From: Pseudomonadota bacterium
Lineage (GTDB): Bacteria > Pseudomonadota > Gammaproteobacteria > Burkholderiales > Gallionellaceae
Assembly (NCBI GenBank): GCA_021800795.1
Contig: JAJYYO010000004.1
Span: 56,787-120,786 of the forward strand
DNA: 64,000 bases
Reading direction: 5' to 3'
Part shown: positions 8,257 to 17,712 of the stretch, in pieces
Layout: every line of letters starts with the position of its first letter
Position numbering within the stretch: position 1 is the stretch's first letter
Notes under the pieces: model-generated
Told to the model about the DNA's origin: nothing
The model's input: the letters and a program-made list of their open reading frames with translations, nothing else
The model's database searches: none
Position numbers and translations under genes: made by a program

Positions 8257-9578
8257 ACAAACCCCAAGTGTACGTATTGATCGTCGAGGATGACCAGGTG
8301 GATCGCATGGCTTGCAGTCGCGCACTGGGGAAGAATGCTGATTATGAGTTCGTGCTGTACGAGGCCGAAACAGGCCGCGAGGGGCTGCAACTCGCCCATG
8401 ATAAAAAGCCGGACTGCGTGCTGCTCGATTTGCATCTGCCGGACATGACGGGCCTTGAGTTTCTGGCCGAACTGAAAAACGAGCTGGGCGAAATTCCGGT
8501 GCCTGTGATGATGCTGACCGGCGCCGATAACGCCTCTGTCGCGGTCGAGGCCATGAAGCGCGGCGCGCAGGACTATCTGGTCAAGGATGTGAATCTCCAG
8601 TATCTGGAACTGCTGCCGGCCGTCATTGGGCGCGTGTTGCGTGAGCGACGGATGTTGATTGAAAAAAAACAGATGGAGGTCAATCTGGGTCAGGCTGAGG
8701 CCAAGTATCGTTTTCTGGTGGAGCAGATTCCTGCCATTACCTACACAGCGGCGCTGGATGCGCCAGGCAAGCTGCTGTACATCAGCCCGCAGATTCGCCA
8801 GCTGGGTTTTCCCATCGAGGAGTGGTTGGACGATCCTGAGGGTTTGCTCAAGCAGGTTTATCCGGAAGACCGGGTGCTGGTACGCGAGGCGATCAAGCGC
8901 GGCTACGAGAGCGGCGAACCTCTGCGCTGCGAATACCGCGTGTTTACCCGTACGGGCGAGATGCGATGGTTCCTCAATGAATCGAGCCTGGTGCGCGATG
9001 ATTCCGGTAATCCTTTGTTTTTGCAAGGTGTTTTGATCGATATCAGCCGGGATAAGAAAGTCGATGATGAACTGCAACAGCATCGTCAACGACTTGAGGA
9101 GCTGGTAGCTAAACGCACGGCACAATGCGTGAAACAAACCGCGATTTTCGAATCGGTCAACGCCAACCTCACGGCCAAGCTCGGGGAGTGCACACAGGCC
9201 AGAGGCGAACTCAGAAAACTCGTCGATCAGTTCGAGGATCTCTATCGCAATGCTCCCTGCGCTTACTGCCTGCTCGACCCGGATGGCGTGTTCGTCCAGA
9301 TCAACGAAGCGGGACTCAAACTGCTTGATCGCACAAATGAAGAAATTGTGGGGGTAATGCGCATTACCGATCTGCTCACTGCCGCGGGCAGTGAGGTTTT
9401 CCAGGAAAGCTATCAGCGCCTCAAGGAGAGCGGTCATCTGCATGACATCGAACTCGACTTTTTGAACAAGGAAGGTGGGCGTATGCCCGTGTTGCTGAGC
9501 GGCAATGCGATCAGGGATGCCGCGGGTCGCTTTGCGTCGAGCCGTTTTGTGATGTTCGACCTTGCAGAATCCAGGTGA
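8253..9578 (+). CDS. REC-PAS-PAS protein without output domain
   Basis: This 441-aa protein has a receiver domain (about 1-125; phospho-acceptor in VLLDLHLPDM), a PAS domain (about 145-275), a coiled-coil and a second PAS (about 315-435). It has no kinase, GGDEF or DNA-binding domain. It is a tandem paralogue of the first ~275 residues of the protein at 4937: long stretches are identical, including the 17 residues after the second Asp of the receiver pocket. It probably arose by duplication and loss of GGDEF-EAL, and may act as a scaffold or phosphate sink (inference). It starts inside the stop of the previous gene. Confidence 0.85.
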   Translation: MNKPQVYVLIVEDDQVDRMACSRALGKNADYEFVLYEAETGREGLQLAHDKKPDCVLLDLHLPDMTGLEFLAELKNELGEIPVPVMMLTGADNASVAVEAMKRGAQDYLVKDVNLQYLELLPAVIGRVLRERRMLIEKKQMEVNLGQAEAKYRFLVEQIPAITYTAALDAPGKLLYISPQIRQLGFPIEEWLDDPEGLLKQVYPEDRVLVREAIKRGYESGEPLRCEYRVFTRTGEMRWFLNESSLVRDDSGNPLFLQGVLIDISRDKKVDDELQQHRQRLEELVAKRTAQCVKQTAIFESVNANLTAKLGECTQARGELRKLVDQFEDLYRNAPCAYCLLDPDGVFVQINEAGLKLLDRTNEEIVGVMRITDLLTAAGSEVFQESYQRLKESGHLHDIELDFLNKEGGRMPVLLSGNAIRDAAGRFASSRFVMFDLAESR

Positions 9579-9652
9579 TCCGGACTGTCGCTTGTGGTGG
9601 CCGTTTCCTGAATTCTGATGTCATTCACGCCTTTATCTGATTCCGGTTAATC

Positions 9653-11977
9653 ATGCACGAACAAAAAATCGGTCGTTTTGAAATCCTCAATGAGCTCGAC
9701 AAGGGAGGACAGGATGCCGTCTATCTGGCGCATGACTCGCAGCTCGATCGCAAGGTCGCCATCAAGACGCTGCGCAGTCACAAAACCAGACAACTGGCGC
9801 ACGAGGCGCATGTTGTCAGCAGGCTGCAACATCCCAACATCATCGCGCTGTATGACTCAGGCGAACACCAGGGTTCGCCCTATCTGGTTTATGCCTATGT
9901 CGAGGGGGAAACGCTGGATAAATTGCTCTGGCGTGAGCAGCCTCTGCCGTTGGTGCGTGCGGCGGAAATAGCGTGCGGTGCGCTGGCGGGTCTGGCTTAT
10001 GCGCATGCACAGGGCGTGGCGCATCTGGATGTCAGCCCCGCCAACGTGATGATTGCCGTCAGTGGCGTGGCCATGCTGATGGATTTCGGACTGGCCCGCG
10101 CGAGCTACGATCAAAAAAGTGACGGGTACGCCGGAACGGACGCGACGCGTCAGGAGGCGACCGAAGTCGCGTCCGGTGCGGGTGGCGGTTTCACGGCGGA
10201 CGTCTATTCCGTTGGCAGCATGCTCTACGAAATGGTGACCGGGGAGGTTGGCGGCGATAAAGGGTCTGTGGATATGAGGCGGAACATCGTCGCGCCATCA
10301 AGTCTGAACGAACAGGTGGATGAAAGACTTGAAGCCATCATTTTAAAGGCGATGGCAAAAAATCCGGACGAACGCTATTCCGGCGCCGCTGCAATGAAGC
10401 AGGCCTTGCAGGATTATCTCGGCGAGAGGCGCGATGAAGTCAGCACGCAAAGCGGAGCGCACAGCACACTGGAATTTTTACTCCGCCGCATGCGCAGCAA
10501 GAACGATTTTCCCGCATTGTCCAATATCATTTCCGAAATCAACAAGATCGTATCCTCCGAATCGGAGAGCAGCAGCAAGCTGGCGCGCACCATTTTGCAG
10601 GATTTCGCGCTTACCAGCAAACTGCTGAAACTGGTCAACACCGCATCTTATGGACAGTTTGGCGGTACGATCAATACCGTTTCCAAGGCGGTGGTGATCC
10701 TGGGTTTCGAAACGGTCAGCAATATTGCCATGTCGTTGATTTTGATCGAGTTTATGCAAAACAAGGCGCAGGCGGCGCACCTCAGGGATGAGGTGGTGCA
10801 GGCCATTTTTACCGGCATCGTGGCGGCGCAGTTATCGGTGGGTCACAATATCCGCGACGCCGAGGAGGTGATGGTCTGTGCCATGTTTCACAATCTGGGC
10901 AGGATGTTGACGACCTATTATTTTTTCGATGAAAGCTGCGAAATTTCCAGGCTGACGGAGCAAGGCGAAACCGAGGAGAGGGCGGCTGTTAAAGTGCTGG
11001 GCATTTCCTATCCCGAGCTGGGTCTGGCGGTGGGACGCAACTGGAATTTCCCGCCGCGCCTGATCGCCGGGATGCGCAAGCTGGCGGCCGGCAAAGTGGG
11101 CGCCGCGCAGGGGGATATGGACTATTTAACCGTCACCATCAATCTTGCTCATGATTTGTGCGATATTGCGGCATCGGGCAACGCTCAGGATAAACAGAAA
11201 TCCTTGAGCAATCTGGTGGTGCGCTATAGAAGCGCCACCCGTATCTCCGAGCGTGAATTGTCCGCAGCCATCGATGTCGGGATAAGCGAATTAAACCAGC
11301 GTGCCATGATGTTGAGTGTCAGTACCGTGAAGAGTCCGTTGTTGAGCCGGGTGCGCAAGTGGTGTGGAAATTCGCCGCCCGGCGAACCGGTAAAAAAGGA
11401 ATTTGGCGAGATAACCTGTCTGGATCAGGCAGTGAAGGAGGAGGGCATGGATGCGCGCCCGTCCAATCCGGAAGCGATACTGGGCTCCGGCATACAGGAT
11501 GTGACCGCTTCTCTGGTGGGCGATTTCAAACTCAACGATGTCTTGCAGATGATACTGGAAACCATTTATCGCGGAATCGGGTTTAATCGTACCCTGATCC
11601 TGACCCGCGACAATAAACAAAATGCCATGGTAGCCAAATTCGGATTCGGTACGGGTGTCGAGGCGCTGATTCCGCGTTTTCATTTTCCGCTGGCCTTTGT
11701 GGCCGATGTGTTTCATCTGTCGATAGAGAAAGGGCTGGATATCGCGATCGAGAATATCAACGCTCCGAATATCGTCGATAAAATCCCGGACTGGTACCGG
11801 AAACACATCAACGCGCCCTGTTTCATACTGTTGCCTGTCATGTTAAAAGACAAGGCAATCGGGCTGTTTTATGCCGATATGCTGGAAGCCAACAGTCTGA
11901 AATTGTCGCAGCAGCAGTTGTCATTGCTGCGCACACTGCGCAATCAGGCGGTACTTGCGATCAAGCAGAAGTTTTGA
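9653..11977 (+). CDS. Ser/Thr protein kinase-HDOD-GAF fusion
   Basis: This is a 774-aa cytoplasmic protein. Residues 8-270 form a Hanks-type kinase with K38 (VAIK), D126 and N131 in the catalytic loop and D144 of DFG. The loop reads HLDVSPAN rather than HRDxKxxN, so the Arg and Lys are replaced, and the glycine loop is only KGGQDAV. An HDOD domain follows (about 285-480) and a GAF domain ends the protein (about 600-774). Such proteins link ligand sensing and HDOD signalling, but the substrate is unknown. Activity is uncertain because of the altered loops. It overlaps the start of the patatin gene by one base. Confidence 0.85.
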   Translation: MHEQKIGRFEILNELDKGGQDAVYLAHDSQLDRKVAIKTLRSHKTRQLAHEAHVVSRLQHPNIIALYDSGEHQGSPYLVYAYVEGETLDKLLWREQPLPLVRAAEIACGALAGLAYAHAQGVAHLDVSPANVMIAVSGVAMLMDFGLARASYDQKSDGYAGTDATRQEATEVASGAGGGFTADVYSVGSMLYEMVTGEVGGDKGSVDMRRNIVAPSSLNEQVDERLEAIILKAMAKNPDERYSGAAAMKQALQDYLGERRDEVSTQSGAHSTLEFLLRRMRSKNDFPALSNIISEINKIVSSESESSSKLARTILQDFALTSKLLKLVNTASYGQFGGTINTVSKAVVILGFETVSNIAMSLILIEFMQNKAQAAHLRDEVVQAIFTGIVAAQLSVGHNIRDAEEVMVCAMFHNLGRMLTTYYFFDESCEISRLTEQGETEERAAVKVLGISYPELGLAVGRNWNFPPRLIAGMRKLAAGKVGAAQGDMDYLTVTINLAHDLCDIAASGNAQDKQKSLSNLVVRYRSATRISERELSAAIDVGISELNQRAMMLSVSTVKSPLLSRVRKWCGNSPPGEPVKKEFGEITCLDQAVKEEGMDARPSNPEAILGSGIQDVTASLVGDFKLNDVLQMILETIYRGIGFNRTLILTRDNKQNAMVAKFGFGTGVEALIPRFHFPLAFVADVFHLSIEKGLDIAIENINAPNIVDKIPDWYRKHINAPCFILLPVMLKDKAIGLFYADMLEANSLKLSQQQLSLLRTLRNQAVLAIKQKF

Positions 11978-12918
11978 TGCTGGGCGTTGTCTTGAGTCGT
12001 GTAAAGTTGCTTGTGCTGCCAGGGCTTCTGGCCGCCTGTGCCACGCAACCGTTGCAGTACAGGGAGGTTGTTCCGCCACAGGCGGTATACGCTGCGCCCA
12101 TACAGTCCGATCAACCCGTGGTGGCTCTGGCGCTGGGGAGCGGAGGAGATCGCGGTTTTGCGCATATCGGGGTGATCAAGGCGCTCGAAGCCAACCACAT
12201 CAAGGTGGATATGGTGCTGGGCACCAGCGCCGGCAGTGTGGTGGGGGCGCTGTATGCAGGGGGATATGACGGCGATGCGCTTGAAAAGTTGGCGCTTGAA
12301 ATGGACAGGGGAAAGCTGAAAGACTACGCCTTTTCCAGACGCGGATATGTGCGTGGTGAGCAGTTGCAGGATTTCGTCAATCGCGCCCTGAAAAACCGCT
12401 CCATCGAGCAACTGGACAAACCCTTCGTGGCGGTCGCCACCCAGCTTGGCAGCGGCAGGAGGGTTGCATTCAACCGGGGTAATACCGGCATGGCAGTGCG
12501 TGCCTCCAGCAGCATACCCGGCGTATTTTATCCGGTACTGATAAGCGGCGAGGAATATGTGGATGGCGACCTGAAAGAGCCGGTGCCGGTCACGCTGGCG
12601 CGGGAAATGGGGGCGGATTTCATCATCGCCGTGGATATTTCGCAGCAACCGAAAGACCACCCTGAGCTTGGCGACATCATTGATATCCTGAAGCAAAGCC
12701 TGCGCATCATGCGCCAGTCCATCCTGTCTCAGGACCTGAAATCGGCCCAGGTCGTGATCCGGCCCGAGATAGGCGTGACCCCGGAGATTGATGCAGCCAG
12801 CAAGTTGCGGCTGATCAAGATAGGCGAAGATGCAACCACGGCCGCCATGCCGATGATACGCGAATGGTTGCAGAAAATTGCCACTGAAAAATCCCTGGAA
12901 CGCGCCGCTCCGCAATGA
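11977..12918 (+). CDS. Patatin-like phospholipase, lipoprotein (RssA/NTE type)
   Basis: This 313-aa serine acyl hydrolase has an N-terminal lipoprotein signal with lipobox LLAAC (Cys21), so it is probably anchored in the envelope. Patatin motifs are present: the GSGGDRG oxyanion loop (54-60), nucleophile S84 in GTSAG, and the catalytic Asp in VDGDL (D196). The ATG at 11977 is shared with the TGA of the kinase gene (TGATG). A TTG three bases earlier is possible but less likely. Co-transcription suggests a link to the upstream kinase. The lipid substrate cannot be inferred. Confidence 0.88.
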   Translation: MLGVVLSRVKLLVLPGLLAACATQPLQYREVVPPQAVYAAPIQSDQPVVALALGSGGDRGFAHIGVIKALEANHIKVDMVLGTSAGSVVGALYAGGYDGDALEKLALEMDRGKLKDYAFSRRGYVRGEQLQDFVNRALKNRSIEQLDKPFVAVATQLGSGRRVAFNRGNTGMAVRASSSIPGVFYPVLISGEEYVDGDLKEPVPVTLAREMGADFIIAVDISQQPKDHPELGDIIDILKQSLRIMRQSILSQDLKSAQVVIRPEIGVTPEIDAASKLRLIKIGEDATTAAMPMIREWLQKIATEKSLERAAPQ

Positions 12919-13051
12919 TGAATCCTCAATCCTTCACGCAACAACTTGGGGCTCAGCCCCCGTGCGGGGATAAATGTAAACTTGGCTCATGTCTTATTGA
13001 GCCTAGTTGAATTTAGTTGTTTCATCAAGACACTTGCGGTCTGAATTTATC
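12919..13051. repeat. pabB leader with a repeat also found at the 5' end of folA
   Basis: It starts with AATCCTCAATCC, then CTTCACGCAACAACTTGGGG with a short hairpin (GGGGCTCAGCCCC), GTGCGGGGA, and finally ACTTGCGGTCTGAAT just before the pabB start. The same blocks in the same order occur on the minus strand at about 55630-55715, fused to the folA coding region. The middle is longer here (about 70 extra bp). Confidence 0.6.
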
Positions 13052-14377
13052 ATGAGCTTTTATTGCCAAGAATTGCCCTATCATTCGGATGCGGCGAGCT
13101 ATTTTGCCGCGATCGCCGATCTGCCCTGGGCGGCGTGGCTGGACAGCGGCGGGATGGCGCGTTTCGATATTCTGACGGCAGCGCCTCATCATACCGTGGC
13201 GCCTGATAAAACCGATCCCTTCGCCCTGCTGCGCAGCGAACTGGGCGAGCGCACCTCTTCTGTAGCGGATATTCCGTTTGCCGGTGGCGCGTTAGGCTAC
13301 TGGAGCTATGACCTGGCGCGCGGTCTGATGAATCTGTCCGCCAGGGAGGCCGGAAGCCCGCCGGATATGGCTATCGGCATCTACGACTGGGCGCTGGTGC
13401 TGGATCACCATAAAAAGACAGCGCGGCTGGTTTCGCACCGGCGCTATGCTGAAACTGAAGTTTTGCTTGAGCAAATATTGCGGCGTCTGCAAGCCGAATC
13501 TATTCAGCCTGCGGATAACTTCAGCGTGCAGGGCAGGATCAGCTGCAACTTTACCGCAGACGGTTATGCGGCGGCGTTCGGCAGGGTGCAAGGCTATTTG
13601 CAGGCAGGCGATTGTTATCAGGTCAATCTTGCGCAGCGTTTCTCGGCTGCTGCTACGGGCGATGCACTCGGCGCCTATCTGAAGCTGAGAGCATTGAGTC
13701 CGGCGCCGTTTTCCGCGTATCTCAGTTTCCCAAAAGTTCAGATATTGTGTGCTTCGCCGGAACGTTTTATCAGCATACGCGAAGGACTGGTTGAAACACG
13801 TCCGATAAAGGGGACGCGCCCGCGCGACAGCGATCCGGTGCGCGACCGCCGACTGGCCGATGAATTAAGCCGCCACCCCAAGGACCGCGCCGAAAACCTG
13901 ATGATCGTGGATTTACTGCGCAACGATCTGGGCAAGTGTTGCAAACCCGGTTCGGTGCGTGTGCCCGAATTGTTCATGGTGGAGAGTTATTCCAACGTCC
14001 ATCATCTGGTCAGCAAGGTCGTGGGTAAGCTTAGCGAAGGGTGCGACGCGCTGGATATGTTGCGCGGCTGCTTTCCCGGCGGTTCGATCACCGGCGCGCC
14101 CAAGTTGCGCGCGATGCAGATCATCGATGATCTGGAACCCGACCCGCGCGGGATATATTGCGGTGCCATCGGCTATGCCGGTTTCGACGGCAACATGGAC
14201 AGCAATATCGTGATCCGCACGCTGGTATACAGCGGTGGCGAAATATGCTGCTGGGCGGGCGGCGGACTGGTCGCCGACTCGCAGTGCGAGGCTGAATATC
14301 AGGAGACGCTGGACAAGGCCTCCGCTATGCTGGATTTGTTGCGACTGTACGGCGGGAGGTTTGATCTTGCCGGGTAA
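13052..14377 (+). CDS. pabB: Aminodeoxychorismate synthase component I
   Basis: This chorismate-binding enzyme makes 4-amino-4-deoxychorismate for folate synthesis with the PabA glutaminase (not in this window). Motifs are the PIKGTRPR stretch, where Lys instead of Ala marks PabB rather than TrpE, then NLMIVDLLRND, GGSITGAPK and GAIGY near the C-terminus. The ATG at 13052 gives 441 aa beginning MSFYCQELPY; a TTG 45 bp upstream falls in repeat DNA and is rejected. The leader carries a repeat shared with folA. pabC is not adjacent. Confidence 0.92.
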   Translation: MSFYCQELPYHSDAASYFAAIADLPWAAWLDSGGMARFDILTAAPHHTVAPDKTDPFALLRSELGERTSSVADIPFAGGALGYWSYDLARGLMNLSAREAGSPPDMAIGIYDWALVLDHHKKTARLVSHRRYAETEVLLEQILRRLQAESIQPADNFSVQGRISCNFTADGYAAAFGRVQGYLQAGDCYQVNLAQRFSAAATGDALGAYLKLRALSPAPFSAYLSFPKVQILCASPERFISIREGLVETRPIKGTRPRDSDPVRDRRLADELSRHPKDRAENLMIVDLLRNDLGKCCKPGSVRVPELFMVESYSNVHHLVSKVVGKLSEGCDALDMLRGCFPGGSITGAPKLRAMQIIDDLEPDPRGIYCGAIGYAGFDGNMDSNIVIRTLVYSGGEICCWAGGGLVADSQCEAEYQETLDKASAMLDLLRLYGGRFDLAG

Positions 14378-14440
14378 TAGCCGGGTTACTCCGGCAGGTG
14401 GTCTGCGCGGGAACAACTCGCATGTAATGCGGAGAAAAGC

Positions 14441-16549
14441 CTACCCGCCGTTCTGCACGCGGTAGATCCTGATCACCTCCGGGATCATGCGCATGCTGCG
14501 CATGATGCCTGCCAGATGCTGCCGGTTGTTCACTTCCAGCGTGAAGTGCAGCGCAGTGTACTCGCCCTCACTGGCGAAGCTGACATTTTCGATGTTCGAT
14601 TCCGCCTCGGCGATGGCCGCGGCGATCTTGGCCAGCACGCCGCGCTGATTGGCAACGAGGAGCTTGAGATTGACCGCGAAGGTGCGTGTGATGTTCTTGT
14701 CCCACACCACATCCAGCCATTGTCCGCTGTGGCCTTTGCGCAGCACAGGGCAATCGTGGGTGTGCACGACCAGGCCCTGTCCGCTCTTGATCACGCCGAT
14801 GATGGGGTCGCCCGGGATAGGGCGGCAGCAGGTTGCGAACTGCACCGCCATGCCTTCTGTGCCCTGAATGGTGATGACCGGATTGGCGACAGTCTCACCC
14901 GCTACCATCTCGTTCGAGCACGCCAGTTGCCGGGCAACCACCATATTGAGGCGGCGCCCCAGACCGATGTCGGCGAGAATTTCCTGGCGCGTTTTTATGC
15001 CGGTGTCTCTTAGCAGTTTATCCCAGCAGGCGTCCTGAATGTCGGCCGGTTTGATTCCCAGCGCGTGCAGGGCCTGACCCAGCAGGCGTTCGCCCAGCTG
15101 CGACGACTCACCGGATTGCATGGTTTTCAGAAAATGGCGTATGTGGCTGCGCGCCTTGTTGGTGGTGACATAGGAGAGCCAGGCCGGATTGGGTTTTGCA
15201 TGGGGCGCCGTGATGATTTCCACCCGGTCGCCATTGCGAAGTTCGCTGCGCAACGGGACAAGCTCGTGGTTGATCTTGACGGCAATGCAGCGGTCGCCGA
15301 TGTCGGTGTGCACGCTGTACGCGAAATCAACCGCCGTGGCCCCACGCGGCAGCGAGAGTATGCGCCCCTTGGGAGTGAATACATAAACCGCATCCGGGAA
15401 CAGATCGACCTTCAGGTGTTCCATGAATTCCGCCGAACTGCTGCTGTCATTAAGGCTTTCCAGCAGTTCCTGCAACCACTGATGGGTCTTTTTGTGCAGT
15501 TCATTGATGGTGGCAGGGCCGCTCTTGTACAGCCAGTGAGAGGCGACGCCCGCATCGGCTATCTTGTGCATTTCGCGGGTGCGGATCTGGATTTCGATCG
15601 GCGTGCCGAACGGACCGAACAGCGTGCTGTGCAGCGACTGGTAGCCGTTTGATTTGGGGATGGCGATGTAATCCTTGAATTTGCCGGGGATCGGTTTATA
15701 CAAGGCATGCAGCACACCCAGCGCGAGATAGCAGGAGGGGGTGTCTTTCACCAGCACGCGAAAACCGTAAATATCCAGCACTTCGGAAAAAGCCAGCGAC
15801 TTGATCTGCATTTTTTTGTAAATGCTGTAGATGTTTTTTTCACGGCCGGTGACTTCGGCCTGGATATGATTCTTTTCCAGCTGCAGGCGGATGGCGTCGA
15901 GTATTTTTCCGACCACCTCGCGACGATTGCCGCGCGCGACTTTGAGCGCCTTTGCCAGCACCGCGTAGCGATTCGGATGCAGGTGCTTGAAGCTGAGATC
16001 CTGTAATTCCAGATATATTTCGTTGAGGCCGAGCCGGTTGGCAATCGGCGCGTAAATTTCCATGGTCTCGCGCGCGATGCGTTCGCATTTGTCGGGACTC
16101 ATCGCACCCAGGGTGCGCATGTTATGCAATCGATCCGCAAGTTTGACGAGGATGACACGCACATCGCGAGCCATCGCCAGCAGCATTTTGCGGAAATTTT
16201 CCGCCTGAGCATCCTCGCGCGTTTCAAAATGGATGCGTTCGAGCTTGCTCAATCCCTCCACCAGTTCGGCAACGGGCTTGCCGAATTTCTCGGCAATCTG
16301 TTCGGAAGTGACTTCGGTGTCTTCGATCACGTCATGCAAAAGCGCTGCGATGATGGATTGTGTATCGAGGTGCAACGGCGCGAGGATGCGCGCCACGGCA
16401 ATCGGATGCGTGACATAAGGATCGCCCGAATGGCGGGTCTGACCCTGATGGGCGGTGCGGCTGAACTCGATCGCCTCGCGGATGTGCTCGACATCCTCCG
16501 GTTTCAGGTAGCTTGAGACTTCCTCGATCAGCAGTTCGGCATCAGCCAT
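14441..16549 (-). CDS. spoT: Bifunctional (p)ppGpp synthetase/hydrolase
   Basis: This 702-aa Rel/Spo protein governs the stringent response. The N-terminal HD hydrolase is intact (LLHDVIEDT, H72-D73), which distinguishes SpoT from hydrolase-dead RelA. The synthetase domain follows (about 230-355, with DIYGFRV and QSLHST), then TGS (about 385-445, VYVFTPKGRILSLP) and a C-terminal ACT domain (about 625-700). It is the last gene of yicC-HD-GYP-gmk-rpoZ-spoT. A 265-bp MITE now separates it from rpoZ, which might affect read-through. Confidence 0.96.
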   Translation of the reverse strand: MADAELLIEEVSSYLKPEDVEHIREAIEFSRTAHQGQTRHSGDPYVTHPIAVARILAPLHLDTQSIIAALLHDVIEDTEVTSEQIAEKFGKPVAELVEGLSKLERIHFETREDAQAENFRKMLLAMARDVRVILVKLADRLHNMRTLGAMSPDKCERIARETMEIYAPIANRLGLNEIYLELQDLSFKHLHPNRYAVLAKALKVARGNRREVVGKILDAIRLQLEKNHIQAEVTGREKNIYSIYKKMQIKSLAFSEVLDIYGFRVLVKDTPSCYLALGVLHALYKPIPGKFKDYIAIPKSNGYQSLHSTLFGPFGTPIEIQIRTREMHKIADAGVASHWLYKSGPATINELHKKTHQWLQELLESLNDSSSSAEFMEHLKVDLFPDAVYVFTPKGRILSLPRGATAVDFAYSVHTDIGDRCIAVKINHELVPLRSELRNGDRVEIITAPHAKPNPAWLSYVTTNKARSHIRHFLKTMQSGESSQLGERLLGQALHALGIKPADIQDACWDKLLRDTGIKTRQEILADIGLGRRLNMVVARQLACSNEMVAGETVANPVITIQGTEGMAVQFATCCRPIPGDPIIGVIKSGQGLVVHTHDCPVLRKGHSGQWLDVVWDKNITRTFAVNLKLLVANQRGVLAKIAAAIAEAESNIENVSFASEGEYTALHFTLEVNNRQHLAGIMRSMRMIPEVIRIYRVQNGG

Positions 16550-16586
16550 TTTCCACCTGTATTCTCAGGCCGCAAGCCGAAGCCAG

Positions 16587-16851
16587 GAATCTGTCGGACT
16601 TCTTTCGAGAGTGCGACGGGGATGATTTTTTTGTAGTGCAAGGAGTGGTGAAGCGCCGTTTGGCTAGTCCAAACAAGCAAGCCGCGACGCCGCAATACGT
16701 AAAAATCACCCCGTCCCGAAGGGTTGCCAGCAAAAACAGCGTCTGCGGCGTTGCAAATCTTGACAATGGAATGACCATTGTCCGCGATTCGCGTCTTGCA
16801 GCCATCTTTTTTTGTTGGCAACGCATCTCGCGAAAGAAGTCCGGCAGGCTC
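16587..16851. mobile_element. 265-bp MITE family B, copy 1 (between rpoZ and spoT)
   Basis: It is the same length as, and the reverse complement of, the element at 30258-30522. Its terminal inverted repeats derive from GAGCCTGTCGGACTTCTTTC; the left end has decayed (GAATC for GAGCC). The flanks CCAG and CTAT look like a worn CTAG target duplication. No transposase is encoded. The right flank holds the rpoZ stop codon. Confidence 0.85.
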
Positions 16852-17058
16852 CTATGCCTGGCCCCGGTTGAGTATTTCGATGCCGACTTTGCCCTTGCTG
16901 ATTTCGCGCAGGGCGACCACGGTCGGTTTATCGCGGCTCTCGGGAACCAGATGCGATGCGCCATTGGCGATCTGACGTGCGCGATAAGCCGCGGCCAGGG
17001 TCAGATCAAAGCGGTTGGGTATATTGGTTAAACATTCTTCGACGGTGATACGTGCCAT
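16852..17058 (-). CDS. rpoZ: RNA polymerase omega subunit
   Basis: This 68-aa protein begins [10 protein letters not shown] and carries [16 protein letters not shown], the conserved omega helix that clamps the beta' subunit. The length is normal for betaproteobacteria, shorter than the 91 aa of E. coli. It starts three bases after the gmk stop. Its TAG stop is the CTA at 16852-16854, inside the target-site sequence directly beside MITE B, so the extreme C-terminus may have been fixed by that insertion. Confidence 0.95.
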   Translation of the reverse strand: MARITVEECLTNIPNRFDLTLAAAYRARQIANGASHLVPESRDKPTVVALREISKGKVGIEILNRGQA

Positions 17059-17061
17059 GAT

Positions 17062-17679
17062 TTACTCCGGGTTCTGTAATTGGTTGATTAAAGTTTGATG
17101 GCGAGCCAGCTGCTTTGAACCGCGCAGTCTGGCGGCCAGCACTACGGCGTTAAATTCCCGCAGCGCCTCATGCAAATCGTCGTTAATGATAACATAATCA
17201 AATTCGGCAACATGCGCGACATCGTCGCGGACAGCCGCCATGCGACGGGCGATGACATCGCTGCTGTCTGTGCCGCGTCCCTTGAGTCGTTGTTCCAGCG
17301 CCTCGATGGACGGCGGCAGAATGAAAATGCAGATGCATTCCGGAAACAGGCGCCTCACCTGCGCCGCACCCTGCCAGTCTATTTCCAGCAGGATGTCGCG
17401 GTCTTTGGCATTCTCCTGACTGATCCAGTTTTGCGACGTGCCGTAAAAATTGCCATATACCTCGGCGCTTTCCAGAAATTCACCGCGCCCTGCCATCTCG
17501 GAAAAAGTCTCGCGACTGACAAAATGATAGGCGACTCCATTCTGTTCACCCTCGCGCGGCTCGCGCGTGGTGTAAGAAACCGACAGGTCTATCTGCGGGT
17601 TGGTTGCGAGCAGCGCGTGTACCAGACTGGTTTTGCCGGCCCCCGAAGGCGCGCTGATGACGAATAAGCTTCCTGACAT
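17062..17679 (-). CDS. gmk: Guanylate kinase
   Basis: This 205-aa enzyme phosphorylates GMP to GDP. The P-loop APSGAGKTS is at 10-18, followed by SYTTREPREGE (GMP binding) and YGTSQNWI. Length and start are standard. It is followed three bases later by rpoZ, the common gmk-rpoZ-spoT order, which ties guanine nucleotide supply to ppGpp metabolism. Upstream lies an 84-bp heptamer array. Confidence 0.96.
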   Translation of the reverse strand: MSGSLFVISAPSGAGKTSLVHALLATNPQIDLSVSYTTREPREGEQNGVAYHFVSRETFSEMAGRGEFLESAEVYGNFYGTSQNWISQENAKDRDILLEIDWQGAAQVRRLFPECICIFILPPSIEALEQRLKGRGTDSSDVIARRMAAVRDDVAHVAEFDYVIINDDLHEALREFNAVVLAARLRGSKQLARHQTLINQLQNPE

Positions 17680-17712
17680 AAAAACTCCAAATAAATCAAT
17701 ATGTTATATTAA

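Noticed and set aside
8226..9443. 405-codon open frame antisense to the REC-PAS-PAS gene
   Set aside because: A similar shadow also appears antisense to the paralogue at 4877-6007, as expected from shared codon bias rather than a gene.
12919..13051. THF riboswitch upstream of pabB
   Set aside because: I could not fit the known THF or THF-II consensus; only a repeat with a short hairpin is visible.
13007..13051. Longer pabB start at a TTG
   Set aside because: The extra codons lie in repeat-derived leader and the ATG at 13052 begins at the family N-terminus.
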